From: Candidatus Bathyarchaeota archaeon | Lineage (GTDB): Archaea; Thermoproteota; Bathyarchaeia; 40CM-2-53-6; FEN-987 | Assembly: GCA_003152955.1 (NCBI GenBank) | Contig: PMBQ01000004.1 | Location: 1 to 7,548, forward strand | DNA length: 7,548 nt | Direction: 5' to 3' | Shown: in pieces, positions 6,824-7,548 of the stretch | Layout: every line of letters begins with the position of its first letter | How positions within the stretch are numbered: the first letter of the stretch is position 1 | Program-made: the position numbers and the translations under genes | Notes under the pieces: generated by a model | Databases searched by the model: none | Seen by the model: the letters and a program-made list of their open reading frames with translations, nothing else | What the model was told of the DNA's origin: nothing

Positions 6824-6924
6824 AGATGGAAAGGGCAATAGCCCGCTTCAGGACCTCCCCTAAACCCCTCCACGAGCCATGCCCTTGATGAATTCCATAG
6901 GCAGTATACATCGGCCCGCAAGTG

Positions 6925-6970
6925 GATGTAGTGACAAAGGTCACCGGCGCGATGTAGAGACAAAGGTGAC
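6925..6970. repeat. 26-base-period direct repeat resembling an insertion-sequence end
   Basis: GATGTAGTGACAAAGGTCAC (6925-6944) recurs at 6951-6970 with 18 of 20 bases identical. Read on the minus strand the pattern is GTGACCTTTGTC-CTACATC twice. Repeated GTGACxTTTxTC-type blocks of this sort are found at the ends of IS21-family elements, where the transposase binds several copies. I recognise the style rather than a named element, and no transposase or helper ATPase gene is present in the window. A solo end or scar is the best reading, at low to moderate certainty. Confidence 0.35.
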
Positions 6971-7548
6971 GAGCTCCCTTAGCTCTTCCCGTTGCCATAG
7001 ATTCGGAATACCGCGGAGTGTCGGGCAGCTGTAAGAACGATCGCGTTCAGAACGTCTCCCTGGGGAATGGGACGGAAATGTCACTTTCCATGATGTAGGC
7101 TGCGACGGAAGTCTCGTACTGCAGAAAAGGAAAACCCGAGAACTCTGATCATCCGGGGCTTGTACTCACATTCGCGGCCTGGGGATTCACAGGACAGCAT
7201 TTGCCGTCAGGTTTCGCCTGGAACCGAAACGCCATATCTCGGCGGATCCTTGTCGCTCTGAATTTCATCGGCTGTCGTCCGAGCTGGTGTTACCTATGTC
7301 TACACATAGCAGGTTCTCCTGTAGCACTTTTCCGCACGTGCCTCAAGTCGTGACTATATACTTGTATATCGTGTGAAAAAAGAGATCCGCGTTTCCCTCG
7401 CAGGTCCTCGTCAGACTTCTCGTTGATCTATTCTTCTGGCGTCGTCGCTCCAAGGGTCTAAACTCTACTCGCTGGGCTCAGGGTAATACCCTAATGGCCG
7501 GGGTCGACCGACGATACGTCCGTGTTGGGAAACAGTAGCCGTGTGCCG
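6971..7548. other. Terminal region without a recognisable gene
   Basis: I found no convincing coding region on either strand over these 578 bases. Small symmetric elements cluster at 7294-7369. CTATGT/ACATAG (7294-7299, 7304-7309) and CAGG/CCTG (7310-7313, 7318-7321) form back-to-back mini-hairpins. GCACGTGC (7334-7341) is a palindrome. ATATACTTGTATAT (7356-7369) is an AT-rich palindrome in a region of otherwise balanced composition. These could be regulator sites of a gene beyond the window edge. Confidence 0.35.

Noticed and set aside
6712..6963. 83-codon minus-strand frame reading through the 26-base repeat
   Set aside because: It covers the IS-end-like repeat and the terminator-like hairpin, lacks any domain and does not join the DUF4249-like fragment except across a stop.

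Overview
The window (7,548 bases, roughly balanced GC) most likely comes from the Bacteroidetes/Chlorobi/Ignavibacteria side of the tree. The strongest clue is a secreted protein ending in a textbook type IX secretion (T9SS) type A sorting domain, with motif QNYPNPFNP and then a run of LGQ-V, GVYFYR and K-L-LK. A second clue is a fragment resembling DUF4249, an outer-membrane-associated family of the same phylum group. The T9SS gene also has a good GGAGG ribosome binding site. Many classical Bacteroidetes lack such sites, so this leans towards the Ignavibacteria/Chlorobi branch, but that is an inference.

Layout. 1-689 is a long region with no supported gene; its last 250 bases carry a promoter-like pair and several perfect hairpins. 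690-2153 (+) and 2814-4262 (+) are two paralogous polyprenyl-phosphate sugar-1-phosphate transferases (WbaP/WcaJ-like), enzymes that start exopolysaccharide or O-antigen repeat units on undecaprenyl phosphate. They are separated by about 660 bases without a gene. 4505-4621 (+) is a 5S rRNA-like sequence standing alone, with no 23S or 16S nearby. It is followed by a strong hairpin, and the best partner for its closing helix lies about 60 bases too far upstream. 4867-6312 (-) encodes a secreted T9SS cargo protein built on nine exact 29-residue Trp-rich repeats, with its own terminator at 4811-4842. 6362-6711 (-) is the frameshifted, N-terminally missing tail of a DUF4249-like protein. The last 750 bases hold a terminator-like hairpin, a 26-base-period repeat resembling an insertion-sequence end, and otherwise no gene.

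Overall only about 58% of the window is coding, low for a bacterium. It looks like an accessory or decaying stretch: duplicated EPS initiating enzymes without the rest of a polysaccharide cluster, a cell-surface repeat protein, a broken gene, a stray degenerate 5S copy and a possible mobile-element scar. The two transferases act at the inner membrane and the repeat protein is expected at the cell surface. Nothing in the sequence ties these into one pathway. No CRISPR array, tRNA or intact transposase was seen. The most unusual items are the displaced-helix 5S-like RNA, the sharply uneven divergence of the two transferases, and the strict 29-residue repeat array.
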